Shown here: in pieces, positions 6,494-13,376 of the stretch
Numbering within the stretch: the first letter of the stretch is position 1
Layout of the letters: each line of letters opens with the position of its first letter
DNA from: JARYMI01 sp037444845
GTDB taxonomy: Bacteria > Acidobacteriota > Aminicenantia > Aminicenantales > UBA8522
Reading direction: 5' to 3'
Length of the DNA: 16,988 nt
Assembly: GCA_037444845.1 (NCBI GenBank)
Contig: JBBILQ010000057.1
Location: forward strand, 1 to 16,988
Notes under the pieces: generated by a model
Seen by the model: only the letters and a program-made list of their open reading frames with translations
The model's database searches: none
Told to the model about the DNA's origin: nothing
Position numbers and translations under genes: made by a program

Positions 6494-7585
6494 CTACAAC
6501 CGGCGCAGCTTCTTTAAGAAGGCTGGGTCGATGTCCACGCCCAGCCCAGGTGATTCTGGGAGCGTGATGGCACCTCCCTTGACGTCCATCCCGCCGATGA
6601 CCGGGTCGACCGTATGGGAGGCATACCCGTCGAGGTCGGCGAAGATGATGTTCTTCCGGGCTGCCATGAGGTGGGCCGCCGCGGTCAGGGCCAGACGCGT
6701 CTCTAACATGCAGCCGACCATAGCCCGGACGTTGCCGCCTTCAGCGATATGGGATATTTTCAGTGAATTCGTGATGCCGCCGGCCTTCATCAGCTTGATG
6801 TTAAAATAGTCGCAGGCTTCAGCCTTTATCAGCTTTACAGCATCTTGGGGGGTAAAAAGAGCTTCATCGGCCATGACGGGTATAGGAGAGTTTTGGCGGA
6901 TAGCCTTCAGCCCATCCACGTCCCAGGAAGCAACCGGTTGCTCGACGAACAAGACCTTGAATTTTTCCATGCCCTTGAGGGCCGTCCGGGCCTGTGGTAC
7001 CGTCCATCCCTGGTTGGCGTCGATGCTGATGCCCGGGTTGTATCCGATCGCTTCACGGATGGCCTCGAGCCTGGCGATGTCAAGTTCCGGGGCCTGTCCT
7101 ACCTTGATTTTTATCGTCCTGTATCCCTGGGCGATAAAGTCTTTAGCTCTGGCAGCCATCTTTTCAGGAGTATCCAGGTCAGCAGTGATGTCGGTCTCAA
7201 GCTGCCGAGGCTCTCCGCCCAAAAGCCTGCAGAGAGGAAGGGAAGCCGCCTTCCCAAGGATATCATAAAGGGCCATGTCGAAAGCAGCCACGATGCTCGG
7301 ATTAGAATGGACGAGACCCCCGGCCAGGCCTAAAAACGGTTCGATGGCCAGAGGGTCCTTGCCGATAAGCATGTCCCGCAGGTTCCTGGCTACAGCGATG
7401 TTGGTTTCTTGAGTCTCTCCTGTGATAGGAGCAAACGGGCAGGACTCCCCAAGGCCGGTGATGCCTTCATCGGTATGAACTCGAACCAAGACATTGTTTG
7501 CCGCTGACACCGTGCCGATAGCGATCCTAAATGGCTGGCTGAGGGGGATATCGAAATAATAAATGTCAACGCCGCTAATTCTCAT
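6494..7585 (-). CDS. Enolase-superfamily dipeptide epimerase (L-Ala-D/L-Glu type)
   Basis: A 363-residue member of the muconate-lactonizing/dipeptide-epimerase group. The N-terminal capping domain ends near GITGLGESCPFAPITGET. The barrel carries the catalytic KxK motif in TIKIKVG (Lys159/Lys161), metal ligands Asp189 (ISIDANQGW), Glu215 (FVEQP) and Asp240 (MADEAL), and the second base Lys264 (NIKLMKAGG). Family knowledge predicts epimerisation of the C-terminal residue of a dipeptide, classically L-Ala-D-Glu from murein turnover; the real dipeptide is unknown. The start is the ATG at 7585, which has AAGGAGGG upstream; the reading frame extends 12 more codons to 7621, which would overlap yggS and lack a ribosome site. 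Its stop abuts the oxoamine synthase, so the two are probably coupled. Confidence 0.85.
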   Translation of the reverse strand: MRISGVDIYYFDIPLSQPFRIAIGTVSAANNVLVRVHTDEGITGLGESCPFAPITGETQETNIAVARNLRDMLIGKDPLAIEPFLGLAGGLVHSNPSIVAAFDMALYDILGKAASLPLCRLLGGEPRQLETDITADLDTPEKMAARAKDFIAQGYRTIKIKVGQAPELDIARLEAIREAIGYNPGISIDANQGWTVPQARTALKGMEKFKVLFVEQPVASWDVDGLKAIRQNSPIPVMADEALFTPQDAVKLIKAEACDYFNIKLMKAGGITNSLKISHIAEGGNVRAMVGCMLETRLALTAAAHLMAARKNIIFADLDGYASHTVDPVIGGMDVKGGAITLPESPGLGVDIDPAFLKKLRRL

Positions 7586-7604
7586 GCTCTTGTCCCTCCT
7601 TCTT

Positions 7605-8267
7605 TTATGATCGCGGGCCAAAAATCTTAGTGCCGATGCGGACCATGTTGGCTCCTTCCTCGACGGCCACCCGGTAGGAATGGGACATCCCCATGGACAG
7701 CCACTTCATCTCAACACCAGGAAAAGCCAGGGCTTTGAGCTCTTCGAAGATTTCCCTTGTCACCCGGAAATAGGGCCGGGCTTCTTCCGGGTCGCCGAAT
7801 TCCGGGCCCATGGTCATCAGGCCCTGCACTTTGATGCTGGGCAGGCAGCCGAGTTCCTTGACGAGATGTTTGGCCTCTTCGGGCATAACGCCAAATTTTT
7901 GAGGCTCACGGCCACTGTTGATCTCGACAAGGATGGGCGTGACCTTCCCATGCGCAGCGCTCCTCTTCGAGACTTCCTGGCCGATATCGAGCGTGTCAAC
8001 GGTCTCGATCAGGTCGAAAATTTCGACCGCCTTCTTGACCTTGTTTCTCTGGAGATGGCCGATAAAATGCCATTCTGCCTGTCTTCCGACAACCTGGAAC
8101 GCAGCCAAGGCTTCCTGAACATAATTCTCGCCGATGATTTTCACCCCTGCCCGGACAGCTTCGAGTATCTCCTGGGGAGTGCGGGATTTAGCGGCTGCGA
8201 TAAGGAGGACGTGCGGGGGAAGCTCTGTGAGCAGGGCTTTGACGTTGGCTTCGATCAGGCTGCTCAT
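7605..8267 (-). CDS. yggS: YggS/PROSC family PLP homeostasis protein
   Basis: A 220-residue single-domain alanine-racemase-like barrel, the usual length of this family. Signatures: the PLP lysine in AAAKSR (Lys27), IGENYVQEA, WHFIGHLQRNK, GLMTMGP, and the C-terminal SMGMSHSYRVAVEEGANMVRIG phosphate-binding region. The Asp usual after SMGMS is His here. The protein binds and buffers pyridoxal phosphate in the cytoplasm and has no known catalytic activity. It is the first gene of a three-gene minus-strand operon whose last member is a PLP enzyme, a sensible pairing. The ATG at 8267 is the first start after an in-frame TAG, with only a weak GAGAG ribosome site. Confidence 0.9.
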   Translation of the reverse strand: MSSLIEANVKALLTELPPHVLLIAAAKSRTPQEILEAVRAGVKIIGENYVQEALAAFQVVGRQAEWHFIGHLQRNKVKKAVEIFDLIETVDTLDIGQEVSKRSAAHGKVTPILVEINSGREPQKFGVMPEEAKHLVKELGCLPSIKVQGLMTMGPEFGDPEEARPYFRVTREIFEELKALAFPGVEMKWLSMGMSHSYRVAVEEGANMVRIGTKIFGPRS

Positions 8268-8316
8268 GTCTCTCTAAGGGGGGAGGTCTTCTTGAGGGCC
8301 GTCCCCGATGGCTTAG

Positions 8317-8345
8317 ACATTACTTAAAACCTCTGAAAAATTCAA
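8317..8345 (-). promoter_or_regulatory. Possible promoter for the yggS operon
   Basis: Minus strand: TTGAAT (8345-8340), a 17-base spacer, then TAATGT (8322-8317), which is only a 3 of 6 match for the -10. Its -35 overlaps the -35 of the divergent promoter at 8341-8346. Weak evidence. Confidence 0.25.
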
Positions 8346-8369
8346 GAAGTGCTTTGTCTGTGTTATAAT
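8341..8369 (+). promoter_or_regulatory. Extended -10 promoter for the 8410 gene pair
   Basis: A perfect TATAAT (8364-8369) preceded by TGT, giving an extended -10, with a poor -35 TTCAAG (8341-8346) at 17 bases. The predicted start near 8376 leaves a leader of about 34 bases with AGAAGG before the ATG at 8410. Confidence 0.55.
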
Positions 8370-8409
8370 GGCCTGACGCGAGAGACCGAGAGAGCAAGAA
8401 GGATAAAAA

Positions 8410-9621
8410 ATGGAGCAAAAAACTGACTGGAGCGAAGTTGAAGTCCTCGTTGTTGGTCCTGGACTCATGGGATCTGCCATCGCTCAAGCCTATGCTCAAA
8501 ACGGGCTCAGCGTAGGACTCGTCGGAAGAAGTGCCCCCAGCCTCCGCCGGTCTTTTGCTGTGATCGAGCAGGAACTTGAAGACGCTCGGACCAACGGGAT
8601 TTTCACGGAGCGCCAGGCTAATGAGATCAAGAGCCGGGTTCGCCTCGGGCAAGACCTTGAGCAGGGATGCCATGGGAAGAGCCTGCGGCTCGTCATTGAA
8701 TCGGTTTCCGAGGACATGAGGCTGAAAAAAGAACTGCTGGGGAAGCTGGATGAATTCTGCCCACCGGCCGTCGTGCTGGCCACTGGCACCTCCTGCCTGG
8801 ACGCTGACGTCCTGGCGTTGGCCGCGCGGCGGCCGGAACGGGTTGTCTGGATGCATTTCTTTTTCCCAGCCCATAAGAGCAAAGCGGCAGAACTTGCGGC
8901 GCTTAACCGGTCGTCAAAAGAGAGCCTGGCGGCAGCGGCTCATTACGCGGAGGCGGCGCGCAAGAAAGTCATCCCGCTCGTCCGCTACCGAAAGGGAGGC
9001 GCGGCCAACGTTATATTTATCGGTGTCCTCCTCGAAGCCGCGCGGCTGATTGAGGAAGGATTCAGCGCCGCCGGGGTAGAGGAAGCCAGCCGGCAAGCTT
9101 TTTCAATCCCGGTTGGGTTTGGTTCGATGCTGAAAGCTATTGGGCCGAGACTGGCCGCAGCCTGCTTCACTTCTTTTGCCGACTCCTCGCAACGAGATCA
9201 TCCCTTTCACCGCGTCTACGATAACTTTTTTTCACCGCCAAAATTCTTGATTTCAGGGAAGGAGGCCTCTTCCGGGTTTGCCGCTTCGTCCTGGGAGGAG
9301 GGAAGACCCATGGATGTGATAACCATCGAGCATCTCAAACAAAGACTCTGGGCTGTTGCTTTCATGACCGCTGCCGAGGTTGTGGAAGCCGGGATTATCA
9401 GGCGCCAGGATGTCGATGCCCTCTGTCAGCTTGCCTTCGACTGGCCGGAGGGCCCGTTTGCCCTGATGAACAGGATAGGCATCGGTGAGTCTTTGAGGAT
9501 GGTAGCGGAAAAAATGGAGCTTTCCCACCGCCGGGAAATCAATTTTCCCGTGCCTCGTCTCCTCATCGAGCAAGCCCAGAAGAATGAGCCCTGGCCGACG
9601 GCTGAGCAATCTCCCTCATGA
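8410..9621 (+). CDS. 3-hydroxyacyl-CoA dehydrogenase family protein with two C-terminal domains
   Basis: A 403-residue cytoplasmic protein. The N-terminal Rossmann domain has GPGLMG (Gly16-x-Gly18-x2-Gly21) for NAD. The active-site set of 3-hydroxyacyl-CoA dehydrogenases is complete and correctly spaced: Ser128 (GTSC), His149 (WMHFFFP), Glu161 and Asn200. The first C-terminal helical domain (about 195-290) is followed by a second copy (about 315-400, with DALCQLAFDWPEGPFALM), as in the dehydrogenase half of FadB/FadJ but without a hydratase domain. It likely oxidises or reduces a beta-hydroxyacyl-CoA in fatty-acid or butyrate-type metabolism. The first C-terminal domain is divergent (GGAANVIFIGV where GFIxNR is usual), so the substrate may be unusual. 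The ATG has AGAAGG upstream, and the stop overlaps the next gene. Confidence 0.8.
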   Translation: MEQKTDWSEVEVLVVGPGLMGSAIAQAYAQNGLSVGLVGRSAPSLRRSFAVIEQELEDARTNGIFTERQANEIKSRVRLGQDLEQGCHGKSLRLVIESVSEDMRLKKELLGKLDEFCPPAVVLATGTSCLDADVLALAARRPERVVWMHFFFPAHKSKAAELAALNRSSKESLAAAAHYAEAARKKVIPLVRYRKGGAANVIFIGVLLEAARLIEEGFSAAGVEEASRQAFSIPVGFGSMLKAIGPRLAAACFTSFADSSQRDHPFHRVYDNFFSPPKFLISGKEASSGFAASSWEEGRPMDVITIEHLKQRLWAVAFMTAAEVVEAGIIRRQDVDALCQLAFDWPEGPFALMNRIGIGESLRMVAEKMELSHRREINFPVPRLLIEQAQKNEPWPTAEQSPS

Positions 9622-10646
9622 CCATTCGCGAAAGAATCGAAGAGGTCGAAAAACAAGCTCTTGCTCCGCAAGCCTGCCTGAGCTCAGCTTCCGGGGGGCG
9701 AGTGAGGCCCGAGGCCTTGCATCCTTTGAGGACCGCTTTCCAGAGGGACAGGGACAGAATCATCCATTCCAAATCCTTCCGCCGACTCAAGCACAAGACC
9801 CAGGTTTTCCTGGCGCCCTTCGGAGATCACTACCGGACGCGTCTGACCCACACGCTCGAAGTCTCCCAGATAGCCCGGACAATCGCCAAGTGCCTTCGTC
9901 TCAACGAGGACCTGACAGAAGCAATCGCTCTGGGCCATGACCTTGGTCACACACCTTTTGGCCACGCCGGCGAGGAGACTCTGAATCACCTTCTTCCCGG
10001 CGGTTTCACCCATTATGAACAGAGCCTGCGCGTCGTGGAAAGACTCGAGTACGAAGGCAAGGGATTAAACCTGACCTTCGAAGTCCGGGACGGCATCCTC
10101 AAGCATTCCAAGGGACGAGGGGAAATCCTGGACGAAAGCCGGGAAGAAATGCCGGCGACTCTCGAAGGCCAGGCCGTCAGGGTATCTGACGTTATCGCCT
10201 ACGTCAACCACGATATCGATGATGCCATCAGGGCCGAGGTAATAGCCGAGAAGGATATCCCCATTCATCTCATCAAAGCCTTGGGGAAATGGCACGCCAG
10301 CCGGATTGACCGGATGGTCGAAGATGTCGTCACAACCAGCCTGGAGGAAAATCTTTCCAGAATTGCCATGACCCCCGGCATGATGGAGGCGGTCGTGGAG
10401 CTCAGGGAATTCCTGTATGAGAAAGTCTACTTGAGCTCTCCTGCCAGGAAAGAAATTGATAAAGCCAAGAAACTCCTGACCGACATCTATGCCTATGTGC
10501 TAAGGAAACCCGAGACTTATATTAGAGCCTATCCTGAAGGCGATTCGCGAGAAAGGAGAGTGGCCGATTTCATCGCCGGCATGACTGATCGTTATGCCAT
10601 CGACCTTTACGAAAAGCTCTTTTTCCCGCGCTCCTGGTCATCCTGA
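9618..10646 (+). CDS. dgt: dGTPase-like HD-domain triphosphohydrolase
   Basis: A 342-residue HD hydrolase of the deoxyguanosinetriphosphate triphosphohydrolase-like family, cleaving dNTPs to the nucleoside and triphosphate. The N-terminus has PLRTAFQRDRDRIIHSKSFRRLKHKTQVF (about 36-64), the family signature. Metal-binding HD residues are His78 (RLTHTLEV), His107-Asp108 in ALGHDLGHTPFGHAG, and an Asp in VNHDIDD (about 199). The length fits the shorter type-2 subfamily rather than the E. coli enzyme of about 505 residues, so the preferred dNTP is uncertain. The ATG overlaps the upstream TGA (ATGA at 9618-9621), showing translational coupling to the hydroxyacyl-CoA dehydrogenase, with which it has no obvious functional link. 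Confidence 0.9.
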   Translation: MTIRERIEEVEKQALAPQACLSSASGGRVRPEALHPLRTAFQRDRDRIIHSKSFRRLKHKTQVFLAPFGDHYRTRLTHTLEVSQIARTIAKCLRLNEDLTEAIALGHDLGHTPFGHAGEETLNHLLPGGFTHYEQSLRVVERLEYEGKGLNLTFEVRDGILKHSKGRGEILDESREEMPATLEGQAVRVSDVIAYVNHDIDDAIRAEVIAEKDIPIHLIKALGKWHASRIDRMVEDVVTTSLEENLSRIAMTPGMMEAVVELREFLYEKVYLSSPARKEIDKAKKLLTDIYAYVLRKPETYIRAYPEGDSRERRVADFIAGMTDRYAIDLYEKLFFPRSWSS

Positions 10647-10659
10647 CAGTCCGTCTGAC

Positions 10660-10833
10660 TCATAGAACCACAGCGACGTCATCAAACACAAGGTCAAACG
10701 AGCGCAGGATATCGATGAGAGGCTTGATGATTTTCGCTGAGGACTGTTTATTGAAGGTCATGAAATTTCGTCGGTTGATGGGTATCCAAAGTTTGTGGCC
10801 GGAAGGCTCATTTTTTCTGGTCTTCCTCTTCAT
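10660..10833 (-). CDS. Small ORF of unknown function at the 3' end of the CDF gene
   Basis: A possible 57-residue protein starting at the ATG at 10833, inside the last 26 bases of the CDF exporter gene in another frame, and ending 13 bases from the dGTPase stop. The sequence (KLWIPINRRNF, then KIIKPLIDILRSFDLVFDDVAVVL-like C-terminus) has an ordinary amino-acid mix with a hydrophobic tail. I do not recognise it. No clear ribosome site is visible. It could be a small protein coupled to the exporter, the remnant of a decayed gene, or chance. It occupies the otherwise empty gap 10647-10807. Confidence 0.25.
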   Translation of the reverse strand: MKRKTRKNEPSGHKLWIPINRRNFMTFNKQSSAKIIKPLIDILRSFDLVFDDVAVVL

Positions 10834-11740
10834 CCTCGGGCTTGGCCTCGGCGGGCTCAACGTGGATGGTTGTCTCCAGGTTGAGCTGCGCTTTGAGCGT
10901 TTTTTCCACTTTGGAAGCGATGGCGTGAGCATCGTCGAGGCTCATCTCGCCCGGCAGCTTGATGTGGGCGGTGACCTCCCTGTGCTCCCCATAATCGTGG
11001 ACGTGGACGTGATGAACGCTATCAAGCCGGTTATCGGAGCCGCGGATGGTCTCATGGATTTTTATTTCCAGGGCCTTCCCGGGGGACTCGCCAAGAAGAT
11101 AGCTGATAGCGCTTCTCATGATGCTGTATGTGGCATACAGGATGAGCAGAGAGACGCCAACGCCCATGGCGCCGTCCAGCCACCAGATTCTCTTGCCGAA
11201 GAGCGCTCCGGCAACGATGAGCGCTGAAGCGACAGCGTCGCTGCGATGGTGCCAGGCATCCGTGATGAGGGAGCGGGAATGGATTTTCTTCCCGGCCCAG
11301 AGTGAAAACTGGGCCAGAGCTTCTTTGATCACGGCGGACATGAGGAAGATGATGATGCCCAGGAGCTCGAAAGCGACAGCCTGGTGGCGGGCCAGGCGTA
11401 TGACGGAATCCTTGAGAAAGCTGAACCCGACGACGGCCAGCAGCGTGCCGATGATGAGAGAAGCGACGGCTTCGGCCCGGCCATGCCCGAAGTGATGTTT
11501 GTCGTCGGCTGGCTTTGTCGAGAGCCAGAATCCTAAGAGGACCACGGCCGAAGTGAGAGAATCCGAGAGGGTGTGCCAGGCATCGGCCACCATGGCCACA
11601 GAGGCGATGCGCAGCCCCGCCCAGAGCTTGAGAAAGAATACAGCCGTGTTAACTCCGATGGACAGCCAGCCTTCAACGAACCCGAGACTCTTGTTAGCGC
11701 CAGCCGGAAGCGTATCTTTGGACGTGTGGTTGCCGATCAT
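10808..11740 (-). CDS. Cation diffusion facilitator (CDF) exporter, probably zinc-type
   Basis: A 310-residue CDF antiporter with six expected membrane helices and a cytoplasmic C-terminal domain. The transport site shows HxxxD in helix 2 (AWHTLSD, His56/Asp60) and HxxxD in helix 5 (AWHHRSD, His164/Asp168), the pattern of zinc/cadmium carriers, whereas FieF-type proteins have Asp in helix 2. Other family marks are HHFGHGRAEAVA after helix 2 and VHHVHVHDYGEHREVTAHIKLP in the C-terminal dimerisation domain. The tail ends in a very acidic stretch (EDEEEDQKK). It exports divalent cations against proton influx at the inner membrane. I chose the ATG at 11740 (AGGAGG three bases before, rather close); the frame extends to 11773. 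It is divergent from the ABC exporter. Confidence 0.85.
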   Translation of the reverse strand: MIGNHTSKDTLPAGANKSLGFVEGWLSIGVNTAVFFLKLWAGLRIASVAMVADAWHTLSDSLTSAVVLLGFWLSTKPADDKHHFGHGRAEAVASLIIGTLLAVVGFSFLKDSVIRLARHQAVAFELLGIIIFLMSAVIKEALAQFSLWAGKKIHSRSLITDAWHHRSDAVASALIVAGALFGKRIWWLDGAMGVGVSLLILYATYSIMRSAISYLLGESPGKALEIKIHETIRGSDNRLDSVHHVHVHDYGEHREVTAHIKLPGEMSLDDAHAIASKVEKTLKAQLNLETTIHVEPAEAKPEDEEEDQKK

Positions 11741-11749
11741 CTTCCTCCT

Positions 11750-11778
11750 TTTATACATCTTTGGCCGGCACATTGCAA
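11750..11778 (-). promoter_or_regulatory. Possible promoter for the CDF exporter gene
   Basis: Minus strand: TTGCAA (11778-11773), a 17-base spacer, then TATAAA (11755-11750). The predicted start near 11743 would leave almost no leader and would place the AGGAGG before the transcript, so either this match is fortuitous or the mRNA is leaderless. Confidence 0.3.
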
Positions 11779-11799
11779 TTCCAACCCAGCCGGCGCCTG

Positions 11800-11828
11800 T
11801 TGCCTTTGCCCAGGACTTCGGCTATCTT
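11800..11828 (+). promoter_or_regulatory. Promoter for the ABC exporter operon, implying a leaderless start
   Basis: TTGCCT (11800-11805, 4 of 6), a 17-base spacer, then TATCTT (11823-11828, 4 of 6). Transcription should begin near 11835, essentially at the ATG at 11836. No Shine-Dalgarno sequence is present before it. Confidence 0.4.
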
Positions 11829-11835
11829 AATGCGC

Positions 11836-12570
11836 ATGGCCGAGCCGATCGTTGAAGTCAAGCTCTTAACGAAATTCTTCAAGGCGCTCAAAGCCGTTGA
11901 TAACGTTTCTTTCCGCCTCGAGCCGGGAGAAATCCTCGGCCTTCTCGGACCAAACGGCGCAGGGAAGACGACTATTATCCATATGCTCCTCGGCCTGACC
12001 ACTCCGACTTCGGGCTCGATCAAGATTTTCGGGCTCGACCTGGAAAAGCACAGGTCGGCGATTCTCCAGCAGGCTAATTTCTCATCAACCTATGTTTCCA
12101 TGCCCTATTCACTGACCGTCAAGGAAAGCCTGAAGGTTTTTGCCTGGCTTTACGATGTCCGGCGCAAGGAAGAAAAAATAGGCGAGCTGCTCAGGATATT
12201 TGAGATGGAGGACATCAGGAACAAGGAAGTCAGGCACCTGTCGTCCGGACTGCTCACGCGGCTCAACCTGGTCAAGGCGTTGATCAACTCGCCGAAAGTG
12301 CTTTTTCTCGACGAGCCCACGGCCAGCCTTGACCCGGATATCGCGGATAAGACAAGGACGCTCCTGCGCCGGATAAAAAAGGAAAAGGGAATCTCGATCA
12401 TCACCACATCCCACAACATGAAGGAGATGGAAGAGATCTCTGACAGGATTATCTTTCTGGACAAAGGGCAGATCATCGCCTCGGGGAAGCCGGCTGACGT
12501 GGTTCAGAGCTTTCGCCGGCGGAACCTGGAAGAGGTTTTTCTCCAGCTGGCCAGGGGAGAGAAGGCATGA
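11836..12570 (+). CDS. ABC transporter ATP-binding protein (ABC-2 exporter)
   Basis: A 244-residue ATPase. Walker A is GPNGAGKT (38-45), Walker B is VLFLDEP, and the switch His is in ITTSHNMKEME. The signature reads HLSSGLLTRLNL, so the usual LSGGQ is LSSGL, a variant seen in some ABC-2 ATPases. Together with the next gene it forms an ABC-2 type exporter of the drug/polysaccharide/lipid class; the substrate is unknown. Two ATGs lie at 11830 and 11836. I chose 11836 because it is about 8 bases after a -10 box and neither has a ribosome site, suggesting a leaderless mRNA. The reading frame is open back to 11761, but that stretch overlaps the divergent promoter region and does not look like the family. 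The stop overlaps the permease start. Confidence 0.88.
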   Translation: MAEPIVEVKLLTKFFKALKAVDNVSFRLEPGEILGLLGPNGAGKTTIIHMLLGLTTPTSGSIKIFGLDLEKHRSAILQQANFSSTYVSMPYSLTVKESLKVFAWLYDVRRKEEKIGELLRIFEMEDIRNKEVRHLSSGLLTRLNLVKALINSPKVLFLDEPTASLDPDIADKTRTLLRRIKKEKGISIITTSHNMKEMEEISDRIIFLDKGQIIASGKPADVVQSFRRRNLEEVFLQLARGEKA

Positions 12571-13358
12571 GTCTCCATCGCCTCATGGCCCTCTTCATGC
12601 GGCATATTTATCTTTACCGCCGCAGCCTTCCGCGGCTGATGGAGATTTTTTACTGGCCCTTTCTCGACCTTCTCCTCTGGGGGTTCATCAGCCTTTATCT
12701 TGTCCGCTACCGGGAAAACCTGCCCAATTTTGTCGCCTTTCTCTTAGGCGCTTTGATTCTCTGGGATATCCTCTTCCGCTCCCAACAGGGTATTTCGGTT
12801 TCTTTCCTTGAAGACATCTGGGCCCGCAACTTCCTCAACATCTTCGCCAGCCCGCTCAAGCCTCTGGAGTATGTCGTCTCGCTGATGCTGATCTCAAGCG
12901 TCAAGATCATCATCGCCGGTTCGATCATGTCTCTCCTCGCCTGGCTTCTCTATTCCTTTAACATTTTCCTGTTAGGGATATCCCTGCTTCCTTTCATCCT
13001 CAGCCTGGTCATTTTGGGCTGGGCGATCGGGATCATCACGACCTCTCTCATCCTTCGCTTCGGCCAGCAGGCCGAAGTCCTGGCCTGGGGCTTGGCTCTC
13101 CTCTTCCAGCCAGTCTCAGCTGTTTTTTATCCTGTTTCCGTCCTGCCCCCAGCGCTCCAGGCGATCGCCCGCTTTGTCCCTGCTTCCTATGTTTTTGAAG
13201 GAATGAGAGCGATTATCCACACGGGAAACTTTCCCCATCATGAGCTCATCCGGTCTTTCGGACTGGACGCCGCTTACATCGGAGTGGCTTTTCTGTTTTT
13301 TTGCCTGGTGATGAAAACGGTAAAGAAAAGGGGACTTCTCGCCAAAATTGGAGAGTGA
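12567..13358 (+). CDS. ABC-2 type transporter permease
   Basis: A 263-residue integral membrane protein with about six hydrophobic helices and a basic C-terminal end (KTVKKRGLLAK). It fits the ABC-2 permease fold: an amphipathic N-terminal segment, a first span near 30-48, and the late motif LPPALQAIARFVPASYVFEGMRAII (about 191-215), which resembles the LPxxLxxIxxxxPxxYxxexmR signature of the family. Its ATG sits inside the ATGA overlap (12567-12570) with the ATPase gene, so the two subunits are translated together and presumably form a two-by-two exporter in the inner membrane. No substrate-specific neighbour (biosynthesis gene or regulator) is present. Confidence 0.88.
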   Translation: MSLHRLMALFMRHIYLYRRSLPRLMEIFYWPFLDLLLWGFISLYLVRYRENLPNFVAFLLGALILWDILFRSQQGISVSFLEDIWARNFLNIFASPLKPLEYVVSLMLISSVKIIIAGSIMSLLAWLLYSFNIFLLGISLLPFILSLVILGWAIGIITTSLILRFGQQAEVLAWGLALLFQPVSAVFYPVSVLPPALQAIARFVPASYVFEGMRAIIHTGNFPHHELIRSFGLDAAYIGVAFLFFCLVMKTVKKRGLLAKIGE

Positions 13359-13376
13359 AGAGCTTCGGGCAGGGCT

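Noticed and set aside
7680..8327. 215-codon plus-strand frame opposite yggS
   Set aside because: It is antisense over nearly the whole of a well-supported yggS gene, and its product resembles no family; it is a codon-bias shadow.
10715..11227. 170-codon plus-strand frame opposite the CDF exporter
   Set aside because: Antisense to the conserved cytoplasmic domain and helices of the exporter; a shadow.
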